From contig QWDQ01000002.1 of NCBI GenBank assembly GCA_003868215.1, positions 62,001 to 126,000 of the forward strand: a stretch of DNA of 64,000 nucleotides, written 5' to 3'. A program made the position numbers and the translations under genes. This document shows positions 1-12,499 of this stretch, in pieces. Source of the stretch: Pseudophaeomoniella oleicola. Lineage: Eukaryota; Ascomycota; Eurotiomycetes; Phaeomoniellales; Phaeomoniellaceae. Below the pieces are notes generated by a model. It did not search any database, had not been told where the DNA came from, and saw only the letters and a program-made list of their open reading frames with translations. How positions within the stretch are numbered: the first letter of the stretch is position 1; each line of letters starts with the position of its first letter.

Positions 1-1254
1 GAGAACGGTTTGGGAGGGACCGTGGGGGTCGGCATGGGCAGATCTGAAGAGGCCATGTTTGTAGTAATCGAATAGACGAAGGAGAGAAGAGAGGGCAAAA
101 TCTGGTAAGTGATCAAGACTGTCTATCTTTCCGACTTCTCTTGGGCGCTGCTCCTATCCAATTGCAATGATTTCGTAGTATAAATATTTCTCTTACTGAC
201 TGACGTCTGTCTGTCCCGTATGTATGTATGTACCCCTCCTTTCCTTTTTCTCTCTCTTCCTATGATATTATCCAGGGAAAAACCCCCACCCGAAAAGAAA
301 ATAGTTCCTTCTAGTAATGATATAATTCTTATATACTCACTTCCTTTCTCTTTGAATTCCTTTTCTTTCTTTCGTTTTTCGTTTCACTCGAGAAAGTTGT
401 CATCGAAAGGGCGGAAAAAAAGGTTGACGGCTTTTCTTTCTCCTCCCCTCTTCAGTGGGAACTGATTCCCTGTTTCGGAATTCAATGAAAACCAGTAAAA
501 GAAATCAGGAATGACAGACAGACAGACAGATAATTCAGAGTCAATGGGATGTGATAATAATGCGATAAGGTGGTCGGTAAGAGAATATATAGGTACATTT
601 GATTGATTCAATGGGTTGTTGTGGTATTTGGTTGTTTAATCTATTGAAGCCTTCAGATAGGCAAGTACCTCTGTGCTTGTGTGTATTCAATATCAACATC
701 GATTTACCAGAGGTACCTAGACAGGCACTGGGACATGTCAGAGATATATGGCTCATTCAAGGTGATCAAGAGGCGCTCTTGGTATCATTGAATTTATGTA
801 TTTTCTTTCGGTCGTACTGACTCATAAGGCTACATCAGCTCATGTTGACTGCTTGACACAAAAAAACCAAGGAAACTAAAATGTACACGTAGTAGAAGGA
901 AAATCCCACCTACTCCCTCCAAGGAGCCGATTTGTAGAAAACAAACATTGATGACCGCAAGCACACAAACAGATTTCGAAAATTCAACCTCGTCAACCCC
1001 CAGAAAACGCCTGTATTTTGTGATCTGTTCCCATGATTCAAGGGTATACCCAACCAGAAAGAAAATCCCCAAGTCCTGCGTGAAAATGCTTTCTCAAACC
1101 CGCTCGATTGATTCCCTTGGAGTCGACGTAGGTCTCCAGAGGTAGGAACAATAGAGATCATTCCCCTAAACCATCTCATGCTTGACTAATCGATCAGTGG
1201 TACCGTTCTTCCATAGATGTGTCCCTGCATTCCTGACTGTCCTGGGCCTCATAT
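1..1254. other. spacer / 3' flank of MED19
   Basis: No supportable gene. The stretch is rich in C/T tracts and short repeats such as a GACA run near 510-530. The part next to 1255 is the 3' flank of the minus-strand MED19 gene, and an alternative last coding exon of that gene may lie at 1194-1241. Confidence 0.5.
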
Positions 1255-2550
1255 TCATTCTGGTGCGATACTGGTGCCCGCCTCCAGACTCACCTTCTTT
1301 CTCTTCTTTCTACCTTGCCCTCTGTCATCGCTTGAGTACGTATCGCCATCATCATCAAGGAACCCTTCGCCATAACCAACAAAACTGTTGTCATCGTAGC
1401 TCCGCTTCTTCCCAGCTCTCCTTGGTCGATGGAGCTCATTCTGCTGCTGCTGCTGCTGTTTAGCAGTCAATCCGCCATTCACACTAGGCCGTGCTGTTGG
1501 AGTTGCAACTGGATCTTGCCTCGTCTCGGCTGGAATCGACGTTCGTACAGGCTTCTCATGACCCATGAGATTATCCCATTCTGCTTGGTTTCTAACGCTG
1601 CCTGGTTCCATCTTCACGGCGTTTTGTAGCCGTGACTTGAAATCGTCGGTGATTGCAATATTCTTCGATGCGACCTTCTGGACATGCCATTCTTGCTCTG
1701 GCCAGTCCATCATTGTCAACAACGGATTGTCATCCCGTTTGTCGGGTTTATTCCTGCCGGCCAGACCAAATGTCTTGATTTGACCTTCATATGACTTCCG
1801 CAGCTTGTTGATCTTCTCGCCAGTCTTTGGATCTGTTCGTGCAACGGTCGCAACGAGTGGACCAAGTCCGTATCGTGACAAGAGATGCTCACTCGGGTTC
1901 GGACGGGATGGATGGAGTTCTATTTGGTCAGAAATGTCAACATCTTCGAGTACCTTTAAAGATCAGGGAAGGTAGCAGGGAGTCATACTCGTTCTGCACA
2001 GCTGAAACGCAGTCCCCATGTCCTTCTGTATCTGCTCCAGAGTAATCTCAACCGAAACAGTCTTCGTGTCCGCAGTCGACGGTCCTGCTGGTACAGCTGT
2101 ACACTGCGCCTGAGCAACAGCAGGGTTTGACTCCGTAGCAGGATCAATATCCATGTTATCCTTCTGTACTTCGATCCGTCCCTCATCCTCTTCTTCCTTT
2201 TTCGCTGCGTCTTTCTTCTCTCCTGGATGCGAATCCGCTAAACTCGAGAGTCCATAGGAACTGTCCGCTGGTGTGGGAAGGGTGTTTGTCGACGTTGACT
2301 CGGGCTGTTGTGAAGGCGAAAAAGACATGGTTGGTGACGAATGCTGCCGAGACGCCGCCTCGGTGGATGATGTCTGTGTGTGCGGTAAGGAGGATGCATA
2401 GCTCTTTGCGCTAACTGACATCAACGGTGAGATGGACTCGGGCGTTTGTGGTGAATGTTTCGACGGTGCAATATTCGCACCCTTACTGGAGTTCGGAGAT
2501 GTTGGAGAGGGTGATAAAGGAAGGGAACGTGCCGGTCCAGAAACTGACAT
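1255..2550 (-). CDS. MED19: Mediator of RNA polymerase II subunit 19 (Rox3 family)
   Basis: This is a head/middle-module subunit of the nuclear Mediator complex, which links transcription factors to RNA polymerase II. Two exons (2550-1989 and 1919-1255) flank a 69-nt intron with donor GTATGA, giving 408 residues. The N-terminus is Ser/Pro/Thr-rich with the typical SPLMSVSAKSYAS stretch. The fungal Rox3 core spans the splice junction (LEQIQKDMGTAFQLC, then PSRPNPSEHLLSRYGLG). After this come TGEKINKLRKSYEGQIK, a Q-run and a basic KKRKK tail. A perfect GTGAGT donor sits right after KKRKK at about 1293. Splicing to 1241 would replace the last 12 residues with an acidic tail ending at 1194 and also keeps frame, so the C-terminus is uncertain. 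Family assignment rests on recalled motif similarity. Confidence 0.9.
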
Positions 2551-3147
2551 GAGAGCCCTGGCACGGTCTCAGGAGCGCGATGGATTGGATCGCAGGATAC
2601 CCGGCTCTTGTTGGTTGCTGCTGCAAGATCTGGCTGAGAATTCGCACGAAGGAAGGGTGGTGTGGGTATGACGTTCGTCGCAGTCCCAGGCTGAGATGTT
2701 GCAAGCAGATGGCGCACTGCAGACAAAAGCGACCTCGTCCTCCTCTATCTGCGATGAATTGGGCCCATCGGTATCTTGGGTCGACAATGGGTGTTGAGGA
2801 TGCGTTGTCGTTTGGGATTGGAAGATGTTCTCAGTTATTCGATAAGGTCGGAGTGAATAACGCCTCGCCTGGGCTCAGAAGTGAGAGAACGAAAGCGGAT
2901 CCGGCTAGAACCGTAACGGACCAATCAGATTACAGCAACTTGCCGGACCCATTTTCCCCGTTCACTTATTTCTCTTTCTCCCTGATGATTTCAACTCTTA
3001 GAATTATTGTTGCTATTATTATTAGTATTATTTGGCGAGAATGAAGGTTTCATGATATTAAAGACTATATACAATCAATTCTAAACGAAGCCACCTCACA
3101 AATGCGATACAAATGCTCCTCCAGCGCCCAACAAAATATCATCAAAA
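2551..3147. other. spacer between SOK1-like 3' end and MED19 promoter
   Basis: This is roughly 600 bp between two genes on the same strand, holding the MED19 upstream region and the 3' flank of the Tcp11 gene. It contains a short AT-rich patch at 3000-3035 made of ATTATT repeats. No gene is seen. Confidence 0.5.
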
Positions 3148-5094
3148 TTACCCGATGTGATTCTTCTCCGCCGCCCGCGCCGCAGACCCTGATAGATCCT
3201 CTTCTAAACGAGCAGCTGAGGCCCTACGGTTACCTCGCTGTTGTGGTACAGATCTCAACGAAAGCGTTGAGCCCCGTCTTCCCGACAGAGCCGGGGAAAC
3301 CTCTGGTTTGTAAATAAGATCACGAAATACTGCCCAGTTCAAGACGGCAATGTGAGCTAGTTTCCGGGAAACATCCTCCAGATCGGGCATGCTGCTACCC
3401 ATTTGCTTCTCCCGTTGTACGCGCCATTTCTTCTGTGACTCGGCAATGGCAAACGGCGTCAACTTTTGAAACCTCTGGGCGTGCCCTATGGCAGTGTGCT
3501 CGATCTGCTCATGGATCCGATAGATCGATTTCTGATACTGCGAGTATCGGCCCTGTAGCACACTAGACAAGCATTGCTCTATTCTTTCAACTTCGACATG
3601 TGAGATATCTTTGCTGCTTCTTCCCTGAGCAGAATATACCGCCCTCGCTAGTTCAAGCGCGATGAGATCGGTGTTGCTTTGCCAAACATCTTCCACCTGT
3701 TCGGAACTTCTAACATCATCCCAGAGTAATGAAAAAAGGCGGGAAGCAAATTGGGAGAGGAATTCGGTGGTCGCGACTGGATTTGGCAGCCCACTATCGG
3801 AAGGAAGAAGGGTACGCAGTAGGGAACAGCACAGGTCTAGATGGATGAGGTTCTGTACGTCACTCCGTAGCTGCTGAAGACGGGTCCGATCGTATTGAAA
3901 CACAGGGGGAAGTTTGCAAACGCCGCCAGTTGCTGTAAGCTCAGTGATCAAACCATGGACCACTGATGCAAAGCGGAGCAGACCATCGTCTTGCGATGTA
4001 CTCTCATCACAAATATAGTGCTGCTGCTGAGCATTTTCGTGCCATCGACGGGTTGTAGAAGGCTCGAATTTGCCATCGTAGATCTTCTTATAGAAATAGG
4101 ATGACTGAAAGTTGACCGTATCCTCGATGAGGAAGAGGCGGAAGGACCGAATTTGATGATTTGCCACATCCTAGAATCGATGTTAGACATGAATGCGCGA
4201 CACGATCAGAGAACTTACCAGTTTCATGGCTTCGAGAATGGCAAACAGCTTCTCCATACCAACCACGATACGGGTGTTATCTTGTCTGTCCAGTCCATCT
4301 TCTACCTTCCTCACCATGTCATCGGCCCAGGAGTCTCGCATGGGCGCACAATGATTCTTGAGCAGGGATGCCAACCATCTCGCAAGCTTCGAAATATCGA
4401 GGACACCCTTTTCGACCTGCTGCATAAGTAGAGGCACATCCAAAGTCTCTTTGATGTCTTCGGCCTCGATATCGGGGATGAGTGTCAACAAAAGGTCCTT
4501 CAATTCTGCAAACATTCTTGGTAATCGTTGTTCAAACATCTTGAGCTGTCTGCCACTCATCGACGAGGGCTGTCGGGCGACGAAGCTATAAATCTTCAAC
4601 TCGAGAGCCAGGGCGGCCCAATAACAATGCGCCTCTTTTCTCTTCTGATCGCCTCGTTTGCCTTTGACAGGCATGAAGTGGAGGTCATGGTCGAAATTGA
4701 TATCCACTCGCAAGTTGACGTTGTTCATAATGCAGGTGAGATCCAACTCATGGAGGGTTTTCGTCGTCACTGGCGGATGAAGCACCGCAGTCTGTAGTAG
4801 ATCCACGTCCCCATCAGTCAGTCCTAGTTCCTCCGGTATCAACATGTCCCGCAACGTTTCCTGGTGGGAGATGGCAGCTACTTGACACCCAGCTCCCGCC
4901 AACATGCCCTCTCGCGGTATCTGCTCGCCTGCTGTCGAGCCTTGAGGAACCTTCCGAGTACGAGAGGATGGGTCGTTGTCCGCCAGCGGATTGGTGTCCA
5001 TCGAGTCTCGGTCCAGGGATATATCTTGCGCCTCTTGTGAGATGCGTCCGCAAGGCCAGCTATTGGTCCTTAGTCGTTTCCTCTGGTGGTGCAT
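3148..5094 (-). CDS. SOK1: Tcp11/SOK1 family protein
   Basis: The protein belongs to the T-complex 11 family. In yeast, Sok1 suppresses loss of protein kinase A, so a role in cAMP/PKA-linked signalling is plausible. Two exons (5094-4219 and 4170-3148) flank a 48-nt intron (GTAAGT donor, CTAG acceptor), giving 632 residues. A basic N-terminus (MHHQRKRLR) precedes a polar region. Then come the family hallmarks: PPVTTKTLHELDL near residue 115, INFDHDLHFMP, and a long helical domain up to about residue 590. The tail is Ser/Arg/Ala-rich. The start is the first in-frame ATG, and an extra upstream exon cannot be excluded because almost 5 kb of gene-free DNA lies upstream. Confidence 0.85.
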
Positions 5095-5410
5095 CTTATG
5101 CGGTGACTTCCCCTCCTTCGCAGAAACCGCTCACGGTTCCCTCCCTCAGTGACAGTCGACGCCCAATGCCTTTGACTCCGTAAGTTCGAGTTAGCGTTTG
5201 TTGAGATGCAATTTATGTGACCGATGAGCACCGTTGACCGTAAAAGCAGCTTTTCTGAGTGTCGACGAGGTCGAAATCGGTCAGAGGGTATATAGACCGC
5301 CCACAGAGAGGCCTTCCAGTCAAGCTGTGAAAGTCGTTCACGAGATCGATCCACCCATGCAAAAACGCCGATCAATAGAACCGGACCCAATATCTCCTTT
5401 GTCAATACTG

Positions 5411-5422
5411 TACTACGTAGTA
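5411..5422. repeat. perfect palindrome TACTACGTAGTA, copy 1
   Basis: This 12-nt perfect palindrome lies about 320 bp upstream of the SOK1-like start codon. It is one of five exact copies in the window, all in spacers. Confidence 0.85.
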
Positions 5423-7860
5423 TGGCGGCGTGGTGGCTGATCCTTTCAGTTATTAGTGACTAACGTCTTGGGTCGTGGAGCCTAGTGGTGGAAATCTCGA
5501 TAAGACGAGCTGTTGGGTTGACCGGGATATATCAGCAACGGTCGACCACTGCAGCATAAGAGAAAAAGCACAGTGTATTTGGATTTGGGGCCCTTGTTTT
5601 GGCAGAACGACAATGAGAATGAGGCTGTGAGCGGGCCGATGGATCTGCAAGGAAGACGAGTTGTCAAATTGGTCGAGAACGAGTCGAATACGGCGATGCG
5701 TTCGTTTCTCCCACTCCTTTTTTGGGAAATTGATATAATGGGTTGAATTAATTCCGGGTAGTCCGCGTATATATGAGGGCTTTGGTGAAAGTCAAAGTGA
5801 GGCGAAACAATGAAATAAGCCTACCAACTTCCGACAAGCTCTTGAACGATTGAAATTTGGTATCTAAAAATCCTGAAGATCAAAGAAAGCGGCACGTCGA
5901 TAGTTCGAGACGAGCGAAACAAGGTGAAAATGACGAGTTGGACTGGGGCACGGTCTCTATCCGTTCGGGTTTCGTCTTGTTGGCAGACAAGGAAATTGTC
6001 GAGGGGTTTGTAAGTGCAGGTTCCACGTCGTGACATTAAGCGCCTCTCGTCGGGGGAAAGAGAGCGAGGATAACAGGTGGGTTGAGACAATATAAGTCGT
6101 GTCTCGAGATTTCCATTTTATTTCTTTTTCCCTTTTTGCTTTATTTTGCAAGCGGCTTCATGATTCAGGCCGGGTCAAGGTATTGGTATCCGTGAAATGA
6201 GTGTCAGTTTTAGCGGAGTGGATTTCAATGCTTCTCTTTTTCTTTTGTTTCTTTTTTGTCACTTGCGGCCGGAAACAAAGTAAGGTATGGGCATGCACGG
6301 AGCAGTCTTAGGGGCATATTTGGTACGAAATGTATGAGTATGGTATGGATTCCATTCTGCTGAAAAATTATGGAGATGCAGATTGTAAGAAAGGTATGAT
6401 ATGATGGATGGAGTCTGTCTCTCTTTCCTGCGTTCGATTGGGGGGGGAAGAATTGATTGCATTCAGCTGATGGCCGAAGGCAGCAAAAAACCATGATCAT
6501 ACATGACCTGACACGGATTCAGCAGGGCCAAGAAGGGGTCAAGGAACAGGAACAAGAGCAGAGAAGGGGCGTCGGATTAGGAGGTTACAGCTAAGTTGCC
6601 CAGAAAGTCAAAATGGGTGAAAGGAAGGGCGATAGAAGCTGCAAGACTCGAAAGAGGACCGATGCGATGGAACAGTTCCATTCGGACCCTAAGGTTTGGA
6701 TCACTTTACTCTACCTAGGATGGCAGCGGATGATGATGGTGATGCTGATGGTGATGATGATGCGCAGGGATCTAATACGTGTGGTTTTTCATCTTCGGAG
6801 TCCTATTTTATACGACCTATCTTATATACATATATATTATATGCCTACACTATAGACAGCACTTGTGTGGTCAGCAAGTTCAATGCACATGAGGCTGACT
6901 AGCCTTCTTCTCGTGTACTGTGTAAGAGACACCAGATCAGCCTGATCGGAGGACGAAAAGAGCAGGTGATGAGATGCCACCTTCCTTGCCTTGTCCCACT
7001 TTGCATACACCGTATGTTGTTGGTGTCGCTGTTGATGTCGTTTCTCCTGGCTGGCGGTGAGGTAAGGTGGTCAAGAAGAGAGTCTGGAGATCCTCCCTGT
7101 TTCTCTTTTAGATCATCATCCTGAGAGGGGCCGACGGGCTGGCTGGCGAGGCGACCACATCTCATGCAGTCTTAGACCACCAAACGAGTCCCTGTAAACT
7201 GCACATCGTTCTTGGATTTTGGGGATTCAGGACCGGGGAGGGGGCGGAGAGGATACCGCGGTTTTGACCAGGGGATCAAGCGAAAGATCTAATTAACTTA
7301 ACCAGGTGATTCGCGTGCGGCGATACGGTTTGGGCTTGAGTGGAAATGCTATTCAGTGGATAATTCTACTGCGGACTAAGACAACGGTCGACGAAAGGAG
7401 ACGGCCGAGATGGAGATATCACGGGTGGTCGGTCATGCTTCACATCACAGGAGATACGAAATACGAGATACGAGATATGTTTGCTCTCGGGTGCAGTTCA
7501 AGGTGATTCTCAATGAAGACTCGAAGTGATTGATGAGCAATCACTAACTCAAATGTCTGTCTGTCGAGCGATGGTCATTACTTTAATAAGTACCTCAGCA
7601 GATGAGGGTATCACAAGATACATAGTACATAGTCCATACCTCCCATCGATACCTGCAGAGCACAACAAGGAAAAGATCCACCGTCGCAACCACATAAGCG
7701 GTCCACGTTCCACCGCGGTAATGAGTGGATTCTACCTTCCCTCGTCCCTCCGTGCTCGCATGTTTGGGGCCCATGGTTTCTTTGATTGAAAGAAAGAGAC
7801 ATCAAGCAAGCTAAGGACGGCATATCAATAATTAATATACTCTACTGTAGGTAACTGGAC

Positions 7861-7887
7861 CAGCACCAGCACCAGCACCAGCACCAG
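7861..7887. repeat. (CAGCAC)n microsatellite
   Basis: Four and a half tandem units of CAGCAC, in non-coding DNA. Confidence 0.9.
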
Positions 7888-8271
7888 AAACAAGGAACAA
7901 GGACCAGGGAACAAACAACCTGGAAGCAATCAAAAATCATCGTCGTAGTGCTACCGCAGTACATATATTGATTGGTAGTGGAATGGTCCATTGCCGCAAG
8001 CATTGGCAAGGCAAGAGAGAATAAAATGGGATATGCATGCATCCAACACCTACCTGACTTGCCTGTCTCGCTTGACTCAAGGCAGAACCACCCCCCTCCT
8101 CCATCTTCCTCTCAATCTCGACAAAGTCAGTCGGCGACCCCTATTTTCATACCTCTCGCTTTCTAACCATTCATCACATGCACTCACAGCAATTGAGAGA
8201 GCAGTAATTAACAATAATCTCTAAAGTTGTGACTCTGTTAGAGCCTCCATATCTCCCTTCCCCAAGAGGAA

Positions 8272-8296
8272 TGATGATGATGATGATGATGATGAT
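8272..8296. repeat. (GAT)n microsatellite
   Basis: About eight ATG/GAT units, in non-coding DNA. Confidence 0.9.
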
Positions 8297-8710
8297 TCCA
8301 AAACCCAAAAAAAGAAAAAAGGAATCACTAAATCTTCTGGAAACGGCACCAAATTGCTGAATTCAGTTAAGGAAATTCAAATTCACATTTCCGGATTCCC
8401 CCCTTCACCCCCCAAAAAGCGTGAAGGTTTTAATTACCTAGCTTAGTTACAATAAGCTGAACCACCAGCCCAGATCTGCTTTTCCACATTCCAATCCTCA
8501 ACCCGCCAGCCAGGGAGGACGATTCACGCGTGGCAACCAACCCGCCACGACCACCAAACCAACTAAGATAACCAACCACCATTGTTGTTTCAGCTCGCCC
8601 ATACCGTAAGTATTTCCCATGTTTCAGCCTGACTGTCTTCTGACCTCTTCTCTCTTCTCCTCTCCTCTCTGTCTCTTGTATCTTTCTAGAACACCGAGTC
8701 AGATATATAA

Positions 8711-8720
8711 TACCTAGGTA
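8711..8720. repeat. perfect palindrome TACCTAGGTA, copy 1
   Basis: 10-nt perfect palindrome, one of four exact copies in the window, all in spacers. Confidence 0.8.
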
Positions 8721-9245
8721 GTAACTCATTCACATATACTACCTGCGTAAGGTATTTTCCGCAGAAGAAAGTCAAATTTATTGCCGGTATAAGTAAGGTA
8801 AGGCACTAGGTAATTAATTACAGTGACTTCTTTCAGAGCACTCACACACTCACTGCAAGCAAGAATCATAAGATGAAGTATTTTTGCTTGCTTGCTTCGT
8901 TGTTGTCGCATAGCATTGTCTTTTTTTTTCCCTTCTCATTGATTATTAGTGGCCGGCCCTTTTAGCAAAGGTAGCTGCATGCTTGCTTGCTTGCTAGGTA
9001 CCTATACCTATGAACGATGATGAGTCTTGTCATGAACAAAAGATAATCAAGATGAACAAGATCGCTATCGTCTCTATGTATCCTACCCTACGTACCTAAT
9101 AGATCTATCTATCTAGGTATAAGGTAGTTATACCTTACTATAGAAGATGGATGCATACCTTATACACACATACAAATAGATTTCAACCCCTCCCTCTCCC
9201 CCTTCATATCTCTCCATATCTCTCTCTATATATAAACACAGTGAT

Positions 9246-9275
9246 GCTACTACTACTACTACTGCTGCTGCTGCT
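9246..9275. repeat. (CTA)n(CTG)n compound microsatellite
   Basis: A run of CTA units passes into CTG units, in non-coding DNA. Confidence 0.9.
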
Positions 9276-9651
9276 TCACTATTATATTACCGATAAATGG
9301 TCCGCGTGTCATGTGGTTTCGGCGTGGCGTGCGGTTGCGGGTTTTCCTTAATCTGATGAGGCTGAAAAGGTTTGAGGCTATATACCTTATGCAGACAGGT
9401 AGGCTGACAATGCAGGGAAGGGCTCGGCAGGCAGGGGCAGGGGCAGGATCAGGGTCAGGGGTCAGGAGCGGGTTATGTAGGGTATGGAAGGTATGGAAGT
9501 GAGGCGGACGATGAGGAGGGAGTGGGTAAGTAGGTATCGACACGTGTACCTCACAGTGATAAGAGTGGTCAAAGTGGTCACGCAGATCATATCGACCTGG
9601 ACGTCATTCCTTCGAATCTTGAGAAGAATCAAAAGTAGTTTCATGTCGGTG

Positions 9652-9676
9652 ATGTGTGTGTGTGTATATATATATA
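9652..9676. repeat. (TG)n(TA)n microsatellite
   Basis: Dinucleotide TG repeat running into a TA repeat, about 300 bp from the stop codon of the SIW14-type gene. Confidence 0.9.
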
Positions 9677-9973
9677 CCTGAAGCAGGGATAGGGCTGCCT
9701 ACCTCGCTGCAAGTGTGATGTATGATAACAGACGTCGATGATCGCTTGCTCCGTCCGCCCTGTTTGCGCCATGCAATGAATGTCCGCTGTACAAACCCTC
9801 CCTTCCCCTCCCAGATGGGAATGCCAATAAACCTCCTTTTCAAACCTTTGCGCCGTATGATGCTGCAGACAAATCAAAATCAAACTGAATTCCCGTCATC
9901 TTGATATGACGCGGGATCCATAGATTACCGCCAGACGCTTCTTTTTGTGTCAGACTCTTGTTCTCCCCTATGG

Positions 9974-10864
9974 TCATCCGACGTTCATAGTACTAGTAGA
10001 TTCATAAGAGCCCATAGTATTGTTCGTGTATGCACTGGCATTGCTGGACTCTGCGGCAGCATATGGCCGTGCGAACTCCCCGTTTACAAACCCTCGATGC
10101 AGGGCGAGTGCTTTCAGTTCTCCCACGTCAAATCGAGCTATGAAAGCTTCATCGAGATCTCGAGCTTTAGGCGCCGCATATCTCTCATACTCAGTTATGC
10201 ATGCATCAAGGGGCCATCCCGTGCATCGTCGGAATATAGCAACCACACATCCAGTGCGATGCTGGATGAACGTTAGCTGACGCGACATGGCAATGGTCAA
10301 GGCGACCTACTTTTCCTTTGTTGCAGTGTAGCAGAATTGGATGGTTTTCTCGATTCATCATGATTTTGATGATCCTTGAGATTACCTCATCTGGTGTGTA
10401 TATACTGGGATCTTTGTTGGCTAGGACAGGAATCTGATAGTGGGTGATGTCGTGTTTTTCCATGAATGCCTTGTTCTCCGGCGGCACCTCCCCAGCGACC
10501 AATGTACTGCACCATTTAGCATAAAGATCTCATGCTCCAAGAAGTGATCTAGACATACATGATGGTTTTGAAATGAAAAGGTTCAAAAGCGGGTAGATGA
10601 TTCATCAATGGGTAACTCGACCGGAAAAGACCGGGGCCAATCGAATGGAAGTTGACTGGCAGTCCAGTCCCATTAGGAGTAGGTGGTCCGGATTTATCTA
10701 GGGCGACGGTGTTGCTGACCTGGGCATCTAGTCCCATATGTATTAGTATTCGCAAGATATCAAAGTGCTGCAGGACTCGTACCAGCATTTATCCATTCGT
10801 CTTCTGTATCGGAGCTCGTCCAAGTGCCGGGCATGTGGAAGGCAGCACACATGGTGTCCTCCAT
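9974..10864 (-). CDS. SIW14: SIW14-type dual-specificity phosphatase
   Basis: This cytosolic phosphatase belongs to the plant/fungal atypical DSP family. Yeast Siw14 removes the 5-beta phosphate of inositol pyrophosphates. Four exons are read (10864-10783, 10727-10559, 10506-10311, 10261-9974) with introns of 55, 52 and 49 nt, giving 244 residues. The core begins with PVNFHSIGPGLFRSSYP and passes through KTIITLVAGEVPPEN and YQIPVLANKDP to the active site HCNKGKHRTGC, a CX5R signature. PKARDLDEAFIARFD follows. The third intron falls inside the catalytic loop, between CNKGK and HRTGC. Read-through of that intron would truncate the protein soon after the loop. The C-terminal 40 residues are Ala/Ser/Thr-rich and probably disordered. 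The start is the first ATG in frame with the spliced product. Confidence 0.9.
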
Positions 10865-12499
10865 GATGACAGCTTCCGGAGTTTTATGATCTCTTCAGCT
10901 CCTGAGGTCGCCTAGGCCCACGACCTTCAATATCAACGGTGCTAGGGCAGAGTTGAAATGGTACTTGGTGCTGGGTTTGTGCACCGACTGGATGAACCAA
11001 ATTCAAAAGGCGAAGTACTATGGTCAGGTCGGTGCACCTGTCCGTGTGGTCAACACATGATGCCTAGCACGGATAATATGATTCCTGCTTCAGGCAATAG
11101 ACCACATGAAATCAGTGATATGAAAATGCCAAACAATCCAAGAAACAGTCGAGTGGTGGAGTTTGGTCGAAGGGTTGGACAGTCAAGCTATGCCACGAAG
11201 CAAGCTTGATTATCAAACTTCACCTCGTGAGATGAGAGGACTGGTTGATAGTGTTCAGGGACAACTCCATGCCTGGGCCGAGAGCTCTCGAGCAAAGAAG
11301 GAGTCGCGTGAGAAATGGTGAAGTTGAGGATACTGAGCTGGGGACAGTTCATGACGGAGCTGCGGTGCTCATCCACGACGGTGTCTCAACCATGCATCAA
11401 CAGCGGTCGACGACAGGTCAGTTGTTAAGTGGATAGCGTAGATATCTCAAGCGAAGTGAAAAGAAGATGTCCCAATTGCTGTGGATCTGACCTGAAGGCC
11501 CTTTCGGGGGATTTCTTTTTCGGCCGGAGGATGTTGAGATGGTAATATTACTACATACTATTACTACTACTACTGCTACAGTAGCCGTAGCTTCTCGATA
11601 GAGTATGAACGGTTCGGAAGCCGGGCAAAACTTACTTCACTCTCCATCCCCATATGTTCACCGGACGGGGCCGAATGTCTCTTAATAAATAGTGTATTAT
11701 AGTTAACCGTTAGTTAAGGCCCATGCACCTATGGGAACGGTCTCTTACCTAGAAAAAGGCATCAACGTGCTTTAAAGGCCTGGAAGTAGCCATAACTACA
11801 CCCCCCATAATCACGGTCAGTATTTCATTATACTGGCGCACAACACCTCCAGGACAACATGTAAGCATTCTATGAGACTAGGACGACGATACGACTCATC
11901 AATTGCAATATATAATCATCTTCAATATTGGACATATCAATCTACTGTCACAGCTGTCTGCCTAAACTAACGTAAGAGGATGCAATCCTTTCACTCTTGC
12001 CACGTACCCGCGTCACTTTGCCTCATACCTGCTCTGCAATAAAACAGGCATAATACCAGAGACTCCCTATGACTCTCAGTCTACTCGTACGCAGGTTGAG
12101 TCATAGTCCAGCTTACAACTGCCGATCTCACGCACCCATACCCTGCGAAGTGATGACTGCCTAGGAGTAACAGTCATACAGTGATAGTGCAACTTCTGTC
12201 TTGTATCTTGATGGCGAGGATCCCAAATTCACATGTCGTCCTCGAATAGTATCAATGACGAAGCATTGAGCTCCAAGCACGACTCCGCACTTGAGAATCT
12301 TGAGGATTTCGTCAGAAGGCTGCAATATCGATCCAATCAGCACTCTCATTGATGCTCTCGCTTAGGTGCCGTAAACTTTTAGATCTCAAGGAGGTACTGA
12401 TTAACCCGACAGTTTGGTCACCTGGACCCTGCGCATATCACAGTGATAATGAAGACATCTAGGCTCCCACCTGAGTACCTAGGTAGGTAGGTGTTATCT
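10865..12499. other. spacer upstream of SIW14-type gene
   Basis: About 1.6 kb lies between the SIW14-type start and the 3' end of the TatD gene. Only short shadow frames are seen. A CTACTA repeat lies near 11560 and a TACCTAGGTA palindrome at 12476-12485. No transposon or RNA gene is recognised. Confidence 0.5.
12476..12485. repeat. perfect palindrome TACCTAGGTA, copy 2
   Basis: 10-nt palindrome followed by further AGGT units, just downstream of the TatD stop codon. Confidence 0.8.

Larger units (their letters stand above)
5095..9973. other. 4.9-kb gene-free region upstream of SOK1-like gene
   Basis: No supportable coding gene on either strand. The region contains only short, low-complexity open frames, several microsatellites (7861-7887, 8272-8296, 9246-9275, 9652-9676), one TACTACGTAGTA palindrome (5411-5422), one TACCTAGGTA palindrome (8711-8720) and many GCTTGC, CTATCTAT and AGGTA-type short repeats. 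It is several times longer than the other spacers, so it may hold a long leader, a long promoter or a non-coding transcript. Confidence 0.55.

Noticed and set aside
5070-5405. Minus-strand frame overlapping the SOK1-like start as an alternative N-terminus
   Set aside because: It is in a different frame, with no donor/acceptor pair found that links it to the Tcp11 domain.
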